DNA of 64,000 nucleotides. Origin: Alteromonas confluentis. GTDB lineage: Bacteria > Pseudomonadota > Gammaproteobacteria > Enterobacterales > Alteromonadaceae. The notes beneath the pieces were generated by a model. That model saw nothing but the letters and a program-made list of their open reading frames with translations, was not told the DNA's origin and made no database searches. Position numbers and translations under genes: made by a program. The DNA lies in contig NZ_MDHN01000041.1 of the NCBI RefSeq assembly GCF_001757105.1, positions 499,655-563,654 on the forward strand, in the 5' to 3' direction. Position 1 is the first letter of the stretch, and every line of letters begins with the position of its first letter. Below, one piece after another: positions 27,440 through 36,728 of the stretch.

Positions 27440-28641
27440 TACAGTGTTACCTTTGCAGTTAGTCCATAAACATTTCTGTCGTATTCAATCAGTTCTCGAT
27501 TGCTATCGCGAACACTTTTTGAGAAAAAAATTCCTAAAGTAAGCCAACGTCGAAATTTATAATCGCCGGACATAGTAATTCTAGTGGTATCGTCCTCTCG
27601 AAGATCTTCAGCCATACCTTGAAATTCGTCAACTAGATAAGCTCCGGTCATCGTAGTTGAGAATCTTTCGACCCAAAAATGTTGCCAGTCGAGCGAAAGA
27701 TCTCTTGACTCAATGAAGTCAGCTCCTGTTGTATTTGTTTCCCTGACTCCTTGTCTAGTTCTAATAGTAAATTTTGAGTAAGTAACGGGGAGCCATGACG
27801 CACCAACTTCCCATGTTACTCCAGAGAAATCGTTTCTTTCAGGTGATTTAAATGATTTTTTGCGATAACCAATCTTTGCAAAACTTGATGATGTGGCGTT
27901 CAAATCCCAATCTAGCCCTGCTAGAACGCGGGATTCCGAGCTATCTAACGGTAGCTCAGGATTGCTGTCGTAGGCATACCTAATCTCACTTTGACCAACA
28001 TCGACAACGAAATTAGTAGTAGGGGCTATCTTATATTTAAACTCAACATCCGCTTTGTAGATGCTTCTGTCTCTAATAAGGTACAACTCTTCTCGTCGAT
28101 CATAGTCGATATCTTCATATCCAATCGAAAATGCTACCTGACCAAATGAAGATAAGGCTCCATAAGTATAAGCAGCGTTACCATTGATTCTGTCAAAGGT
28201 ATCGACACTATTTAGTGAACTCCCTCTTCCATTTGAGTAGTTGCGCCCACGCTCGTCATGTCCAGCCAAATAGGCAGCATTAATAGTAACTCGATTGCGA
28301 TCGTTAATCACAATATTGCTCTTACCGCTTAGCATGTGGTCTGTATAATCATCGGCTGAACTCGAGAAGTGCTTTCCGTTTTCGAGACGATATTTGACCG
28401 AAATTAAACTATCATTTAATTTGGTATAAATTTCCGCTTCAGGTGCAGTCACAAGTTTCCAGCTATCTATCTCATTAGCATTGGAATAAGCCACGTTATC
28501 TACATATGCCATAGTCGAATACAGACTTGGCCTGAGATTAAACTTCCCGAGCAAAATATCACCCGCAGCACTGCTTTGCGCGACAGCAGTTGGGGTAATA
28601 ACTGCACCACCAAACATTAGGCAAAACATCCGTCTATACAT
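27439..28641 (-). CDS. Outer-membrane beta-barrel protein of the exopolysaccharide export operon
   Basis: A 400-residue protein with a signal peptide (MFGGAVITPTAVAQ-SSAAG) and a long series of amphipathic strands rich in Tyr, Arg, Asp and Asn (for example VSVKYRLENGKHFSS, INAAYLAGHDERGRNY, FAKIGYRKKSF). The final strand ends YGLTAKVTL. It resembles the EpsL-type or BBP2-type barrels encoded in many exopolysaccharide clusters. The ATG at 28641 has an AAGGA site; the longer frame to 28695 is not needed. It is the first gene of the barrel-Wza-Wzc-phosphatase operon. GC is lower than in its neighbours, so it may evolve fast or be transferred. Confidence 0.72.
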   Translation of the reverse strand: MYRRMFCLMFGGAVITPTAVAQSSAAGDILLGKFNLRPSLYSTMAYVDNVAYSNANEIDSWKLVTAPEAEIYTKLNDSLISVKYRLENGKHFSSSADDYTDHMLSGKSNIVINDRNRVTINAAYLAGHDERGRNYSNGRGSSLNSVDTFDRINGNAAYTYGALSSFGQVAFSIGYEDIDYDRREELYLIRDRSIYKADVEFKYKIAPTTNFVVDVGQSEIRYAYDSNPELPLDSSESRVLAGLDWDLNATSSSFAKIGYRKKSFKSPERNDFSGVTWEVGASWLPVTYSKFTIRTRQGVRETNTTGADFIESRDLSLDWQHFWVERFSTTMTGAYLVDEFQGMAEDLREDDTTRITMSGDYKFRRWLTLGIFFSKSVRDSNRELIEYDRNVYGLTAKVTL

Positions 28642-28947
28642 AAATTTTCCTTCTAAGATAGTCCAGCCATCTAATTTAAAGAATATTGGGAGCATCGTCT
28701 ATTCCAAGCAAAAATTTTGACTTTGGCGACACGCAAGAAAAGCATATCGGATGCTAAATTTATGCCAGAAAGTATCTTTTCAATACTTGAAATCACCTAT
28801 TCATTTTTATTGGATAAAACTGGAACGGGATCTGCATTACCTATTTCAGGAAACGGTTAAATTTTGTGACGTACAAATTGCCATAGCCGTGCAGTTACCT
28901 GTAACCCATTGATAAACAGGCACGTCACACTTCGGAGAGACGAAAAA
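28642..28947. promoter_or_regulatory. Divergent region between export operon and sugar-phosphate transferase
   Basis: The 306-base gap must hold the promoters for the minus-strand export operon and the plus-strand initiating transferase. It is AT-rich toward the left gene. No operator I can name is visible. Confidence 0.45.
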
Positions 28948-30405
28948 ATGAAATTCAATTTACTGCAAAGTCAGACGCTGAATAGCAACGCCCTTAGGGT
29001 GAACGATGAGCGCAGTGGTATTTCAAGCTCGTATCAAAGCAGCTTTTCAACGGTATACAGACTGGTAGACCTGTCTGTTATTACACTGTGTTTTTACGCG
29101 ACCATGTTTTATTACGCTGTGCCTGTAACCACGGGTACATTGATTCTGTTATTTATTAGTGTAGTCGCTTTTCAGGTTTCCGCGGAAGCCCTTGATTTAT
29201 ATCGTTCTTGGCGTTCAAGCCACACCAGCGCGCTAATGAAAACCGCGGCTATTGGCGGCATCATTAGTTTTGGGGCTACCCTTATTTTTGCCTTCGCCTT
29301 CGCCCATGCACTGCCGCTCACTACAACCGCGACAGGCGTTTGGTTTGGGTCGGCGCTAGTCGGCCTTACAAGCTGGCGTTTAGTACTTCGTCAGATCCTG
29401 TTTAAAGTGCGTCGCAGTGGCTTAAACGCGCGCTCTGCCATTATCATTGGTGCAAACGATGTGGGCTATAACATGGCTCTGCAGATGATGAATAACGACC
29501 AACTGGGTATTCACTTCCACGGTGTGTATGACGATCGTCCTCGCGACCGTGTAGCGGAAAACCTCTCTGATCAGATAAAAGGTAATATTGATCAGGCTAT
29601 TGCGTTAGCGAAAGCCCATCAAATCGATTACATCTATATTGCGCTGCCCACCAGTGCAGAAGACCGTATTAAGTCGATTCTTGAAAAGTGTAGTGATACC
29701 ACTGCTAACGTGTACCTGATCCCAAATTTCTTCATGTACACCCTGTTGAATTCACGTTGGCAGAGTGTGGGCAACGCCCAGGCGTTGAGTGTATACGACA
29801 CCCCGTTCCAAGGTGCGGATAACGTACTGAAACGTATAGAAGATATCGTGGTAGGTACAGGCATTCTTACTGTGTTAGCCATTCCCATGCTGTGTATTGC
29901 AGCAGCGGTGAAACTAACATCGCCTGGCCCGGCTATTTTCCGTCAGAAACGTTACGGCCTGGATGGCAAAGAGATTACGGTTTATAAATTCCGCTCCATG
30001 TCTACCCAGGATAACGGTAATGTTGTGAAGCAAGCGACGAAGAATGATCCTCGGGTAACCCGCCTTGGCGCTTTCTTACGCCGTACTTCATTAGATGAAT
30101 TACCGCAATTTATCAATGTGTTACAAGGCAGAATGTCGATTGTTGGCCCTCGCCCTCATGCGGTTGCGCATAACGAGGAGTACCGTAAGTTGATCACCGG
30201 TTATATGCTGCGTCACAAAATTCGTCCGGGCATTACAGGCTGGGCGCAGGTGAACGGCTTGCGTGGCGAAACGGATACGCTAGATAAGATGGCAAAACGG
30301 GTTGAATACGACCTGGATTACATGCACCGCTGGTCTGTCGGCTTTGATCTCAAGATCATTTTAAAGACGGTAGTTGGTGGTTTTAGCGATAAAAATGCCT
30401 ACTAA
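28948..30405 (+). CDS. Undecaprenyl-phosphate sugar-1-phosphate transferase (initiating transferase)
   Basis: A 485-residue polyprenyl-phosphate hexose-1-phosphate transferase of the WbaP/WcaJ type. Four hydrophobic segments occupy about residues 30-150, a CoA-binding-like Rossmann domain with [15 protein letters not shown] follows, a fifth hydrophobic segment is near 305-325, and the catalytic domain has [46 protein letters not shown] and [13 protein letters not shown]. It attaches the first sugar phosphate to undecaprenyl phosphate. An ATG at 28948, with GGAG upstream, is preferred to a TTG at 28909. It stands alone on the plus strand, divergent from the export operon. Confidence 0.92.
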   Translation: MKFNLLQSQTLNSNALRVNDERSGISSSYQSSFSTVYRLVDLSVITLCFYATMFYYAVPVTTGTLILLFISVVAFQVSAEALDLYRSWRSSHTSALMKTAAIGGIISFGATLIFAFAFAHALPLTTTATGVWFGSALVGLTSWRLVLRQILFKVRRSGLNARSAIIIGANDVGYNMALQMMNNDQLGIHFHGVYDDRPRDRVAENLSDQIKGNIDQAIALAKAHQIDYIYIALPTSAEDRIKSILEKCSDTTANVYLIPNFFMYTLLNSRWQSVGNAQALSVYDTPFQGADNVLKRIEDIVVGTGILTVLAIPMLCIAAAVKLTSPGPAIFRQKRYGLDGKEITVYKFRSMSTQDNGNVVKQATKNDPRVTRLGAFLRRTSLDELPQFINVLQGRMSIVGPRPHAVAHNEEYRKLITGYMLRHKIRPGITGWAQVNGLRGETDTLDKMAKRVEYDLDYMHRWSVGFDLKIILKTVVGGFSDKNAY

Positions 30406-30410
30406 AGTAT

Positions 30411-30466
30411 AATGAAGTGTGTAATCTTTTCGCGTAGAACAGTAGCGATGGATAACACACTTCATT
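30411..30466. repeat. 12-bp perfect inverted repeat with 32-base spacer
   Basis: AATGAAGTGTGT at 30411-30422 is repeated in inverse as ACACACTTCATT at 30455-30466, between the convergent transferase and oxyR genes. No U-tract follows, so it is not a standard terminator. Confidence 0.75.
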
Positions 30467-30506
30467 AACAACTATTTCATGCCAACCACAAAGTATTGCT
30501 TAAAAG

Positions 30507-31415
30507 CTATTTCAGCGTTGGGATGGGTAACAACGGCGACAGCACTTCACCAATACGACGGAAAAGACGCATACGAGTAGTGCCTGAACGCCACACCAAT
30601 CCAATTTCTCGATAGGCATTATCTTCCGCAGGCAACGCTTTCAGTTCGGTGTTACGAATGATGTTTTGATTCAACGCCAGTTCTGGCAAAAACGTATACC
30701 CTAACTTACTGTTCGCTAGCTGAACCAGCGTGTACAAACTGCTGGCAGCCAGGCTACTCACCTGTTCACTGTGTTGCAGGTTACACGCACTCACCGCATG
30801 GCCCGTCATACAGTGCTCTTGCTGCAGCAGAAAGATACTGTTGTTAGGTAACGTAGTGATATCGAAGGGATCAGGTAACGAACCGGCCAAATTTTCATGG
30901 GCGACTAAGTGGAAGGGATCGTGGCCCAGCACCATCTGTTTACAGCCCGGCGTTTCCATGGGAAGCGCTAGAATGAGTAAATCCAGTTGCCCGTCGGAAA
31001 GCTGCTGCAGCAGGTTTTGCGTGGTATCTTCCTGAAGTTCTAACGTAATGTCAGGTAAAAAGGCTTTAAATGCGCCAATCATACCCTCAAACATAAACGG
31101 GGCGATGGTTGGAATAACGCCGAGTTTGAGTTTCCCTTTTTCCCAGTTCCCGGCATTCTGCGCAAACTCTACCAACTCTCCCGCTTCCTGAAGCAGGATT
31201 TTACTTCTGGCGACCACTTCCAAACCCAACGAGGTGAATACAAAAGTTTTGTGTTCGCGCTCAAGTAATTGGCTACCAAATTGGTCTTCCAGATTTTGAA
31301 TTGCAGTACTTAACGTAGACTGACTCACATTACAACGTTGAGCAGCACGGTGAAAATGCTGCTCCTGATGGAGGGTTACCAAATAATGCAGATGTTTAAG
31401 GTTAGGCCACTTCAT
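30507..31415 (-). CDS. oxyR: OxyR-type LysR regulator of the peroxide response
   Basis: A 302-residue LysR-family protein. The N-terminal winged helix has FHRAAQRCNVSQSTLSTAI (about 21-39). The effector domain shows the OxyR peroxide switch: Cys202 and Cys211 in the sequence EHCMTGHAVSAC, corresponding to Cys199 and Cys208 of the E. coli protein, with the same nine-residue spacing. These form a disulfide on peroxide exposure and activate catalase/peroxidase genes. No catalase or peroxidase gene is in the window. It is a one-gene unit between the EPS locus and the PEP-CTERM gene. Confidence 0.92.
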   Translation of the reverse strand: MKWPNLKHLHYLVTLHQEQHFHRAAQRCNVSQSTLSTAIQNLEDQFGSQLLEREHKTFVFTSLGLEVVARSKILLQEAGELVEFAQNAGNWEKGKLKLGVIPTIAPFMFEGMIGAFKAFLPDITLELQEDTTQNLLQQLSDGQLDLLILALPMETPGCKQMVLGHDPFHLVAHENLAGSLPDPFDITTLPNNSIFLLQQEHCMTGHAVSACNLQHSEQVSSLAASSLYTLVQLANSKLGYTFLPELALNQNIIRNTELKALPAEDNAYREIGLVWRSGTTRMRLFRRIGEVLSPLLPIPTLK

Positions 31416-31510
31416 AAATAAAATAATAGATTAGAAAACACATTTCTAATCTATCATACTGATAACATAAGTCATCCGTTATTTACGCAGTAGCCCTTAC
31501 AAAGTAAGTG

Positions 31511-32356
31511 TTATTTGTTCATGCGCCGGATAACCAGAATCAAGCTGACTGCCATGAATATGCCGAAAGTGCCGGGCTCGTGTACCTGCACTGCCGTCAC
31601 CGCTTGCAAGCTTTGCGACAGTGCTTCAAATGGCGTGTTTGCTGCACTAACGCTACTCAGTAAGCTGTTGCTGGAATCTACCCAGCCCCCGTTCATACCA
31701 CCGCCCTGCACAATCGCCAGCACATAGAAGGTGTCGCCAGGATTCACTGCTAAAGAAAGGGAGAGTGACTCTTCAACCAGCTCGCCGCTGCCAATGGCAT
31801 AGTCGTCAGAATGATACATTGCTGCACCGAGTTCATTGGACCACTGCGGCGCAAAGCCAATGTGGCTCTCTAATGTTTCGAATAGCACCAGGTTGGAAAA
31901 GAAATAGCTATCAGTGTCTCCATCCCACTCGCCCGCCGACATTGTGAAATCGAAAGACGTGGTAAAGGTGAGCGTATCACTCGCTCCAGTCCATTCAAAT
32001 TGCTGATACGCAGCCACGTTTGAGGAAGCGCGGGCCTGTAAATCGCCTTCAGCATAAAAATGGACTTCTGGCAGGAAAAATAAATCCGGGTCGAGGCTGG
32101 CGGTAGCCCAGCTTGAATACGACTCTAAAGCCACAAAAGTGGCGTTATTTACGACCACTTGTTCCGCAATGATCTCATTCGGATACGGGTCGTAAGACTG
32201 GGCAATACACTCCGCTTCATTCGTGGCATAGGGGCATATGCGGGTGGTGGTGTTGATGCCTAATCCGGAGGAAATAGTTGTGGCTTGAGCACTCACTACA
32301 GCAAAAGAACAACCTACAGCTAATACAACGGGTAAAACTTTTAAGAATCCTTTCAT
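31511..32356 (-). CDS. PEP-CTERM sorting-domain protein
   Basis: A 281-residue secreted protein with a signal peptide (about residues 1-25, ending AVVSAQA), a beta-rich middle with few cysteines (TRICPYATNEAEC pair) and a C-terminal tag: VHEPGTFGIFMAVSLILVIRRMNK, read as a PEP-like motif, a hydrophobic helix and a basic end. This is the exosortase (XrtA/EpsH-type) sorting signal; the enzyme is not in the window. PEP-CTERM proteins are often linked to extracellular polysaccharide, and this gene lies beside such a locus. The motif has EPG instead of PEP, as seen in some family members. Confidence 0.8.
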   Translation of the reverse strand: MKGFLKVLPVVLAVGCSFAVVSAQATTISSGLGINTTTRICPYATNEAECIAQSYDPYPNEIIAEQVVVNNATFVALESYSSWATASLDPDLFFLPEVHFYAEGDLQARASSNVAAYQQFEWTGASDTLTFTTSFDFTMSAGEWDGDTDSYFFSNLVLFETLESHIGFAPQWSNELGAAMYHSDDYAIGSGELVEESLSLSLAVNPGDTFYVLAIVQGGGMNGGWVDSSNSLLSSVSAANTPFEALSQSLQAVTAVQVHEPGTFGIFMAVSLILVIRRMNK

Positions 32357-32567
32357 CAGAATTATCCTGTGGGTAGAATTAGCGTTTGATTTACTTTAAT
32401 AGCATTTACCAAATAGTTCAAATTTTAACCGCCGCAATATTTTATTGCCTTCGCGCTTTGGCAAATTCACTGAAATGTCATGAAACGGCACGACTGTTCA
32501 GCCACAAAAAAACTATACTGAGTAAAGTGAAGCAACGGCGAGCTATTCTGTTTATTACGAGGTACCC

Positions 32568-33536
32568 ATGAAGGACAACATTAGCAACATACTTTGTGTG
32601 TTACACGATACACACGGACAAGACAGCCTCGTCCAGCGCGCAATGAACATTGCGCAAAAATATCAGGCAGAGCTTACGGTAATGTTGGCAATGGAATCGT
32701 TGCCGCCGAATGCACGCATGATCATGCAGTCGTTTGAGTATCTGGAGTCGCAATCATCCATCAATCAAACTGCGCAAGACTGGCTCGATGAAAAAGCCGC
32801 GACCTGGTCGCAGCAATATCCGGTAAAAACCGTCGTTACTATTGGTGATCGGTTTATCGATATCATCCATCATGTTACCAACAACAACCACGACCTGGTT
32901 ATAAAGCAGAACGAAAACGAAGCGTCGGGCTACATTACCAGCAGCGACGATAAGCACCTGCCGAGAAAGTGCCCTTGCCCTGTATGGATTATGCAGGCCG
33001 ATGAGTTGACAAAAGATAAGCAGGTTGTTGCAGCCATCGATGTGAATTATCACTATCCTGAGCATGAAGTGTCTCTGCGTAAACAACTGGCTTTCGATAT
33101 CCTTTTCCATGCCTGGCAACTTGCTGCACTGGAAAACGCTTCGCTGCATATCGTGCATGTGTACGATGGTGTGCCTGAGAATATTCTGCGTCAGGGATTC
33201 ATTAGTGTTAATGAAGATGCCGCACAGCAAGACTTGAATGCTATCCGTCAGGAACGCCAGGAAGAAATTGATCGCTTACTGGGCGTATTGGCCCTGGAAG
33301 TAAAAGACAGTGAAGGCAGCGAGTTGAAGCCACAGGTTCATCTGGTACGTGGTTATCCCCGCAGGGAAATAGCTAACACTGCAAACGCCTGTGGCGCCAC
33401 TACGCTGGTGATGGGCACGCTATCTCGGCTAGGCGTGCCGGGTTATATTATGGGCGGCACGGCTGAAGAAACCCTTGAGCAGGTTGAGTGCGCTTTGTAT
33501 GGCCTTAAACCGCAGGGATTTACATCACCGGTTTAA
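32568..33536 (+). CDS. Tandem universal stress protein (UspE-like)
   Basis: A 322-residue cytoplasmic protein made of two Usp domains, roughly residues 5-140 and 150-310. The second ends with the ATP-binding signature TLVMGTLSRLGVPGYIMGG followed by TAEETLEQ. This matches tandem Usp proteins such as UspE of E. coli, implicated in stress survival and motility or aggregation. It is a single-gene unit with a GAGG ribosome site before the ATG, followed by a long hairpin terminator. Confidence 0.85.
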   Translation: MKDNISNILCVLHDTHGQDSLVQRAMNIAQKYQAELTVMLAMESLPPNARMIMQSFEYLESQSSINQTAQDWLDEKAATWSQQYPVKTVVTIGDRFIDIIHHVTNNNHDLVIKQNENEASGYITSSDDKHLPRKCPCPVWIMQADELTKDKQVVAAIDVNYHYPEHEVSLRKQLAFDILFHAWQLAALENASLHIVHVYDGVPENILRQGFISVNEDAAQQDLNAIRQERQEEIDRLLGVLALEVKDSEGSELKPQVHLVRGYPRREIANTANACGATTLVMGTLSRLGVPGYIMGGTAEETLEQVECALYGLKPQGFTSPV

Positions 33537-33549
33537 CCACTTCTATACG

Positions 33550-33587
33550 AAAAAGGCCGGTTACCTTTGCGGGTAACCGGCCTTTTT
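33550..33587. terminator. Strong bidirectional terminator
   Basis: A perfect 16-base stem (AAAAAGGCCGGTTACC with its complement) and six-base loop between the convergent usp and pit genes, with A and T runs on both sides. Confidence 0.95.
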
Positions 33588-33628
33588 GTTTCTATTCGCT
33601 TGCTTTTGTTCGCTTGCCTTTTACTTAC

Positions 33629-34900
33629 TTAGGCAACACCAAACGCCGCTTTCAAGCAGAAGAAGAATACGATTGCCAGAATGGCACCTGCAGGCAGGGT
33701 CACAATCCACGACACCACAATGTTACGTACGATGCCCAGATTCAGGGCCGACACACCACGCGCCAGGCCAACACCCAGTACCGCACCCACCAGCGTTTGC
33801 GTGGTTGAAATAGGTAATCCCGTTCCTGAAGCAATAACAACCGTACAAGCTGCTGCCAGTTCTGCGGCAAAACCCCGGCTTGGCGTAAGATGGGTAATAC
33901 CCTGACCGATGGTTTTAATTACCCGGTGGCCGAATAAAGCCAGACCAGCAACGATACCTAAACCACCTAATGGTAAGATCCAAGGAGCCAGTTCTGAACT
34001 TGAATTAATGGCACCACCGGAACTCACTACGCTTACTACTGCCGCCAACGGACCAATCGCATTGGCAACATCGTTGGAACCGTGAGCAAATGCCATACAA
34101 CAAGCTGTTACCACCATAAGCATGGCGAACACTTTTTCGATATTGGCGCTTTGAATATCGGCACTCTGGTTCTCAGAAAACTTCATGCGAGAAATGGCGT
34201 AACGGCCAATACCACCCAAAATAATGGCAATCACCACCGCCAGGATGTAGCCCATTTCAGGCGAAAACGTGAGACCCACGTGCTTCAGACCCTTCTTGAT
34301 GGTTACCAGCGACATAACGAAACCGGCCAGACCCATGTAGAAAGGCACGTAACGTTTGGCATTTTTGAACGGCGTTGCCGTATCGAAAATCAGTTTATGT
34401 GCACTGACAAAGATCAGATAGGCAATAATACCGGAGATAGCAGGCGTAATAACCCAGCTTCCCACAATACCACCTACTTTGCTCCACTCAACGGCATCCA
34501 TACTTACACCAGTGGCCGTAAAGCCAATGATAGCACCGATGATGGAATGGGTAGTTGATACCGGCCAACCTAACCAGGACGCTAATCCCAGCCAGATACC
34601 AGCGGCCAGCAAAGACGCAATCATCCCCAGTACCAGATAATCTGGCCGCTCAGAGAAATAGGTTGCGTCAATAATGCCTTTACGGATGGTACTTGTTACT
34701 TCGCCCCCCGCCAAATAGGCGCCAGCGAATTCAAATATCATCGCGATAATAATAGCTTGTTTGATCGTCAGCGCTTTGGACCCTACTGAGGTTCCCATTG
34801 CGTTGGCGACGTCATTGGCACCGATGCCCCACGCCATAACGAATCCGACCACAGCGGCCAGAATGATAAGCGTCATGCCATAACTTTGCAGAAGTTCCAC
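33629..34900 (-). CDS. pit: PiT-family inorganic phosphate transporter
   Basis: A 423-residue membrane protein with about ten to twelve hydrophobic segments and the two PiT signature copies: GANDVANAMGTSVGSKALT near the start and AHGSNDVANAIGPLAAVVS in the second half. It imports phosphate, or metal-phosphate, using the ion gradient. It lies on the same strand as phoU and the pst genes but 282 bases downstream of phoU, so it may have its own promoter. Paired high- and low-affinity uptake genes beside Ppk/Ppx suggest a phosphate management locus. Confidence 0.92.
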   Translation of the reverse strand: MELLQSYGMTLIILAAVVGFVMAWGIGANDVANAMGTSVGSKALTIKQAIIIAMIFEFAGAYLAGGEVTSTIRKGIIDATYFSERPDYLVLGMIASLLAAGIWLGLASWLGWPVSTTHSIIGAIIGFTATGVSMDAVEWSKVGGIVGSWVITPAISGIIAYLIFVSAHKLIFDTATPFKNAKRYVPFYMGLAGFVMSLVTIKKGLKHVGLTFSPEMGYILAVVIAIILGGIGRYAISRMKFSENQSADIQSANIEKVFAMLMVVTACCMAFAHGSNDVANAIGPLAAVVSVVSSGGAINSSSELAPWILPLGGLGIVAGLALFGHRVIKTIGQGITHLTPSRGFAAELAAACTVVIASGTGLPISTTQTLVGAVLGVGLARGVSALNLGIVRNIVVSWIVTLPAGAILAIVFFFCLKAAFGVA

Positions 34901-35182
34901 AGGTTTCGCTCCTGGATATTATTTGCTTGCTACGCAGGAAAACGCCAAAGGGCGCTGAGGATTGATCGTGACATTTCCACTCGGGAAATTTACAACAGGC
35001 GCTAGCGGTAAGTTATCTGTCATAGGTTGTTTTTTAAACGTTTCTAATTTGGCTGCGGCGCATGATAACGTAACTCATCCCGATGCAATAGTGTAAATTT
35101 GCCGGAATAAGACAAATCGCAAAGAATCCCGTCGGGTCCGACTATTATTAAAGCAAATATTTCATTTTTGTGACAACCAGAC

Positions 35183-35902
35183 CTAACTAAGATGCTTTAA
35201 TTTCTGTTGGATGTTCTCTAAGGGCGCATGTCGCACGTCGGTTCCGCGAGACAAATACACCACATATTCGCAAATATTCTTGCAACGATCGCCGATCCGC
35301 TCCAATGATCGCAGTGCCCAGAGTACTTCCAGCCAGTCTTGCATATCATCGGTACTCTTTTGCATTTCTTCGGTGGTGTATTTAAGCAGCTTTTTGTATT
35401 CCGCATCGATACGGTTGTCTTGGTCGTATACTTCCAGCGCTGAGTTTTCATCTTGCCGGGCCAGCGCATCAAACGTACCGCGCATCATTTGCACTACCCG
35501 CTCACCAATGAGCAACATGCTGCTTTTGATGGTTTCAGAAGCGGGCAGCTTATTTTTCGTTACCAGGCGGGCAATACGTTCAATTTCATCGCCCATGCGC
35601 TCGATATCGGTGATCGCCTTCGACACCATCATCACTAAACGAAGATCGGACGCTGTTGGGTGACGCTTGGCAATGATCCGCAAGCACTCTTCGTCGATCT
35701 GCATTTCCATGTTATTAATTTTGAGATCGTTAAGAATGACTTTCTCAGCAAGACCGGCATTGTTCTGTTGAATGGCTTTCAAGGTATCGACAAGCTGAAG
35801 TTCAACTTCCCCGCCCATGGTAAGCACAGAATTACGCAAATTCTCGAGTTCGGTATTGAACTTGCCGGAAATATGCGTGTTTAGAGCAACCTGACGAACC
35901 AT
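35183..35902 (-). CDS. phoU: Phosphate signalling and transport regulator PhoU
   Basis: A 239-residue all-helical protein with the two repeated three-helix PhoU domains; the E/DxxxD-type metal motifs are visible as SKAITDIERMGDEIERIA and ALRSLERIGDRCKNICEYV. PhoU links the Pst transporter to the PhoR kinase and represses the Pho regulon when phosphate is plentiful. An AGGAGG site lies six bases before the ATG. It is 12 bases downstream of pstB and ends the pstCAB-phoU operon. PhoB and PhoR genes are not in the window. Confidence 0.95.
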   Translation of the reverse strand: MVRQVALNTHISGKFNTELENLRNSVLTMGGEVELQLVDTLKAIQQNNAGLAEKVILNDLKINNMEMQIDEECLRIIAKRHPTASDLRLVMMVSKAITDIERMGDEIERIARLVTKNKLPASETIKSSMLLIGERVVQMMRGTFDALARQDENSALEVYDQDNRIDAEYKKLLKYTTEEMQKSTDDMQDWLEVLWALRSLERIGDRCKNICEYVVYLSRGTDVRHAPLENIQQKLKHLS

Positions 35903-35914
35903 ATGTGCCTCCTG

Positions 35915-36721
35915 TTAGCCGTAGCGACCAGTAATGTAATCTTCGGTTTGTTTATGTTCCGGCATCGTGAACAAGGTGTCACTGTCGGCGTACTCAATCA
36001 ATTTGCCCTGATGCAAAAATGCAGTGTAGTCAGACACCCGCGCCGCCTGTTGCATGTTGTGGGTTACAATAACAATGGTACAGCGCTTTTTCAGGCTCGC
36101 CATGAGCTCTTCAATAAACAAGGTGGTTAACGGGTCGAGGGCGGAAGTGGGCTCGTCGAGCAACAAGATGTCGGGTTTCAATGCCAGCGCCCGGGCAATA
36201 ACCAAACGCTGCTGCTGACCACCAGAAAGAATATGTGCAGATTCAAATAACCGGTCTTTGACTTCTTCCCATAGTGCCGCATCTTTCAGCGATTGTTCTA
36301 CGGCGTCATCCAGATACCGGCGCACACGAATGCCTTGCAGGCGAAGGCCATAACACACATTATCGTAAATGCTCATGGGAAAAGGATTTGGCCGCTGAAA
36401 CACCATGCCTACCTGGGTCCGCAGCTGCGACACATTTTCTTTGCGGCGGTTAATATCGCGGCCACCAATGAAAATACTGCCGTCGTAACGGCAATCCGGG
36501 GCCAGATCGTTCATGCGATTAAAACAGCTAATCAAAGTAGACTTGCCGCAACCACTTTGGCCAATCAGCGAAGTGATACGGTTCTTCGGTATCCGCATAC
36601 TGATATTGTGAAGCACGTGCTTTTGCCCGAACTGCAGGTTAAGTTTTTCAACCCGGATAGCCGTTTCCTCTTCACTGAGGTTCTGTACATCCAGCGTTTC
36701 GTGTTCAAATAGCTTCAGCAT
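35915..36721 (-). CDS. pstB: Phosphate ABC transporter ATP-binding protein PstB
   Basis: A 268-residue ABC ATPase with Walker [10 protein letters not shown], the Q-loop [10 protein letters not shown] typical of PstB, signature LSGGQQQRL and Walker [14 protein letters not shown], then the H-loop THNMQQA. The ATG at 36721 with a GAGAA site is chosen; an open frame extends upstream to 36826 inside pstA and is not family-like. It energises phosphate import through PstA and PstC. The start lies seven bases after the pstA stop. Confidence 0.95.
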   Translation of the reverse strand: MLKLFEHETLDVQNLSEEETAIRVEKLNLQFGQKHVLHNISMRIPKNRITSLIGQSGCGKSTLISCFNRMNDLAPDCRYDGSIFIGGRDINRRKENVSQLRTQVGMVFQRPNPFPMSIYDNVCYGLRLQGIRVRRYLDDAVEQSLKDAALWEEVKDRLFESAHILSGGQQQRLVIARALALKPDILLLDEPTSALDPLTTLFIEELMASLKKRCTIVIVTHNMQQAARVSDYTAFLHQGKLIEYADSDTLFTMPEHKQTEDYITGRYG

Positions 36722-36728
36722 AAAATTC

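Noticed and set aside
34082..34558. 158-codon plus-strand frame
   Set aside because: Antisense to the pit gene, which has both PiT signatures.
35015..35035. Possible Pho box (CTGTCATA) upstream of pit
   Set aside because: Only one half-site matches and it is oriented away from the gene; the second seven-base repeat is missing.
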